Below, piece after piece: positions 5,226 to 6,050 of a stretch of 6,050 nt of DNA. Below the pieces are notes generated by a model. It was not told the DNA's origin and did no database searches. It saw only the letters and a list, made by a program, of their open reading frames with translations. Each line of letters opens with the position of its first letter. Position 1 is the stretch's first letter. Source of the stretch: an uncultured Devosia sp. Lineage in GTDB: Bacteria; Pseudomonadota; Alphaproteobacteria; Rhizobiales; Devosiaceae. The stretch is taken from positions 1 to 6,050 of the forward strand of contig NZ_CAMLHM010000096.1 in NCBI RefSeq assembly GCF_946479885.1, given 5' to 3'. Made by a program: the position numbers and the translations under genes.

Positions 5226-6050
5226 TTACGCCGCCGCGTTGGCTTCGCCGGCGCCACCGGGCAGCAGCACGATGCCGTCTTCATTGGCATCGACCACCAC
5301 GCTCGAGCCATCGCTGACCCGGCCACCGAGGATTTCGTCGGCCAGACCATCCTGCACCGACCGCTGGATCACCCGCTTGAGCGGACGCGCCCCATAGGCG
5401 GGATCGTAGCCTTCATTGGCCAGCCACTCCCGGGCCCGCGGCGTCAGTTCGAGACGGATGTCGCGATCCTTCAGCAACTGGCCCAGCCGGCCGAACTGGA
5501 TGTCGACGATCGAGCCCATATGCTCGCGACCCAGCCGGTGGAACAGCAGGATCTCGTCGATGCGGTTGAGGAATTCCGGGCGGAACGCCTGCTTGACCAT
5601 GTCGAGCACCTTGCCGCGCACCAGCTCGACCGAGTCCCCGTCCTTGAGATCGACGAGATACTCGGCGCCCAGATTCGAGGTGAGGATAACGACCGTGTTG
5701 CGGAAGTCGACCGTCCGCCCCTGCCCGTCCGTCAGCCGCCCATCGTCGAGCACCTGCAGCAGCACGTTGAACACGTCAGGATGCGCCTTCTCGATCTCGT
5801 CGAATAGGACCACCTGATAGGGCCGGCGCCGCACCGCTTCGGTCAGCACGCCGCCTTCGTCATAGCCGACATAGCCCGGAGGGGCGCCGATCAGCCGGGC
5901 CACCGAGTGCTTCTCCATGAACTCGCTCATGTCGAGCCGCACCATCGCGGTCTCGTCATCGAACAGGAACTGGGCGAGACTCTTGGTCAGCTCGGTCTTG
6001 CCGACGCCGGTTGGCCCCAGGAACATGAACGAGCCGATCGGCCGGTTCGG
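5226..6050 (-). CDS. clpB: ATP-dependent chaperone ClpB, C-terminal part (5' end outside window)
   Basis: These are the last 274 residues of the ClpB (Hsp104-type) disaggregase, a cytosolic AAA+ hexamer that works with DnaK-DnaJ-GrpE to pull proteins out of aggregates, mainly under heat stress. The visible part is the second ATPase domain (D2) and C-terminal small domain. Counting from the window edge, it has Walker A GPTGVGKT (12-19), the pore loop GYVGY (59-63), Walker B VVLFDE (80-85), sensor 1 in ILTSNLG (N126), the arginine finger in EFLNR (R153) and sensor 2 in YGARPLKR (R212). All key residues are intact. The frame is open through the window edge, with PNRPIGSF before the first internal methionine, so the ATG at 6026 is not the true start. 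The wording around Walker A and the second domain fits ClpB better than ClpA or ClpC. A terminator follows seven bases after the TAA stop. A heat-shock promoter, if present, would be off the window. Confidence 0.95.
   Translation of the reverse strand, partial: PNRPIGSFMFLGPTGVGKTELTKSLAQFLFDDETAMVRLDMSEFMEKHSVARLIGAPPGYVGYDEGGVLTEAVRRRPYQVVLFDEIEKAHPDVFNVLLQVLDDGRLTDGQGRTVDFRNTVVILTSNLGAEYLVDLKDGDSVELVRGKVLDMVKQAFRPEFLNRIDEILLFHRLGREHMGSIVDIQFGRLGQLLKDRDIRLELTPRAREWLANEGYDPAYGARPLKRVIQRSVQDGLADEILGGRVSDGSSVVVDANEDGIVLLPGGAGEANAAA

Noticed and set aside
3691..5397. 568-codon plus-strand open frame crossing the MFS, VOC and clpB genes
   Set aside because: It runs antisense through three recognisable genes and a terminator, and its Gln/Arg/His/Gly-rich product has no domain. 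It is a codon-bias shadow.
6026..6026. ATG at 6026 as start of a short ClpB-like protein
   Set aside because: The frame stays open to the window edge with ClpB-typical residues PNRPIGSF directly before it, so this methionine is internal.

Overview
The window comes from a GC-rich alphaproteobacterium, most probably of the order Hyphomicrobiales (Rhizobiales). A Devosia-like genus is possible, but the sequence alone does not settle it. The evidence is the first bases of a 16S rRNA gene with the alphaproteobacterial 5' sequence, an rRNA leader with a boxA reading AGCTCTTTGAAATTG (typical of rhizobia-like rRNA operons), the strong GC bias at third codon positions, and the types of protein encoded.

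Layout. Positions 1-45 are the 5' tip of a 16S rRNA gene on the minus strand. Behind it, at 46-423, lies the transcribed rRNA leader with a boxB-type hairpin and boxA antitermination signals. A well-formed sigma-70-type rRNA promoter sits at 430-458 (TTGACA, 17 bases, TACAAC), with an A-tract-rich upstream element. From about 500 to 1200 there is no convincing gene; this stretch holds several inverted repeats and one doubtful small basic ORF. A plus-strand gene for a membrane-anchored M23 (LytM-type) zinc metallopeptidase follows, with its start best placed at a TTG at 1325. It converges on a minus-strand 14-segment DHA2-type major facilitator transporter gene, and the two stop codons share a single CTAG palindrome. 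Upstream of the transporter on the minus strand are a small VOC (glyoxalase-fold) protein, a perfect intrinsic terminator, and the 3' part of clpB, whose 5' part lies outside the window.

How the parts relate. The minus-strand order is clpB, terminator, VOC gene, MFS gene. VOC and MFS are 30 bases apart and probably form a two-gene transcript, with a possible promoter just after the clpB terminator. A VOC protein paired with a drug-type exporter suggests small-molecule handling or resistance, but the substrate cannot be read from the sequence. The M23 peptidase acts on peptidoglycan, ClpB is a protein disaggregase, and the rRNA operon is housekeeping. These are independent units, not one system.

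I see no mobile element, CRISPR array, tRNA or clear novel system. The most notable points are the complete rRNA control region, the shared-stop convergent gene pair, the TTG start of the peptidase gene, and a hairpin in the gene-free gap whose G-U pairs would form only in a plus-strand RNA.
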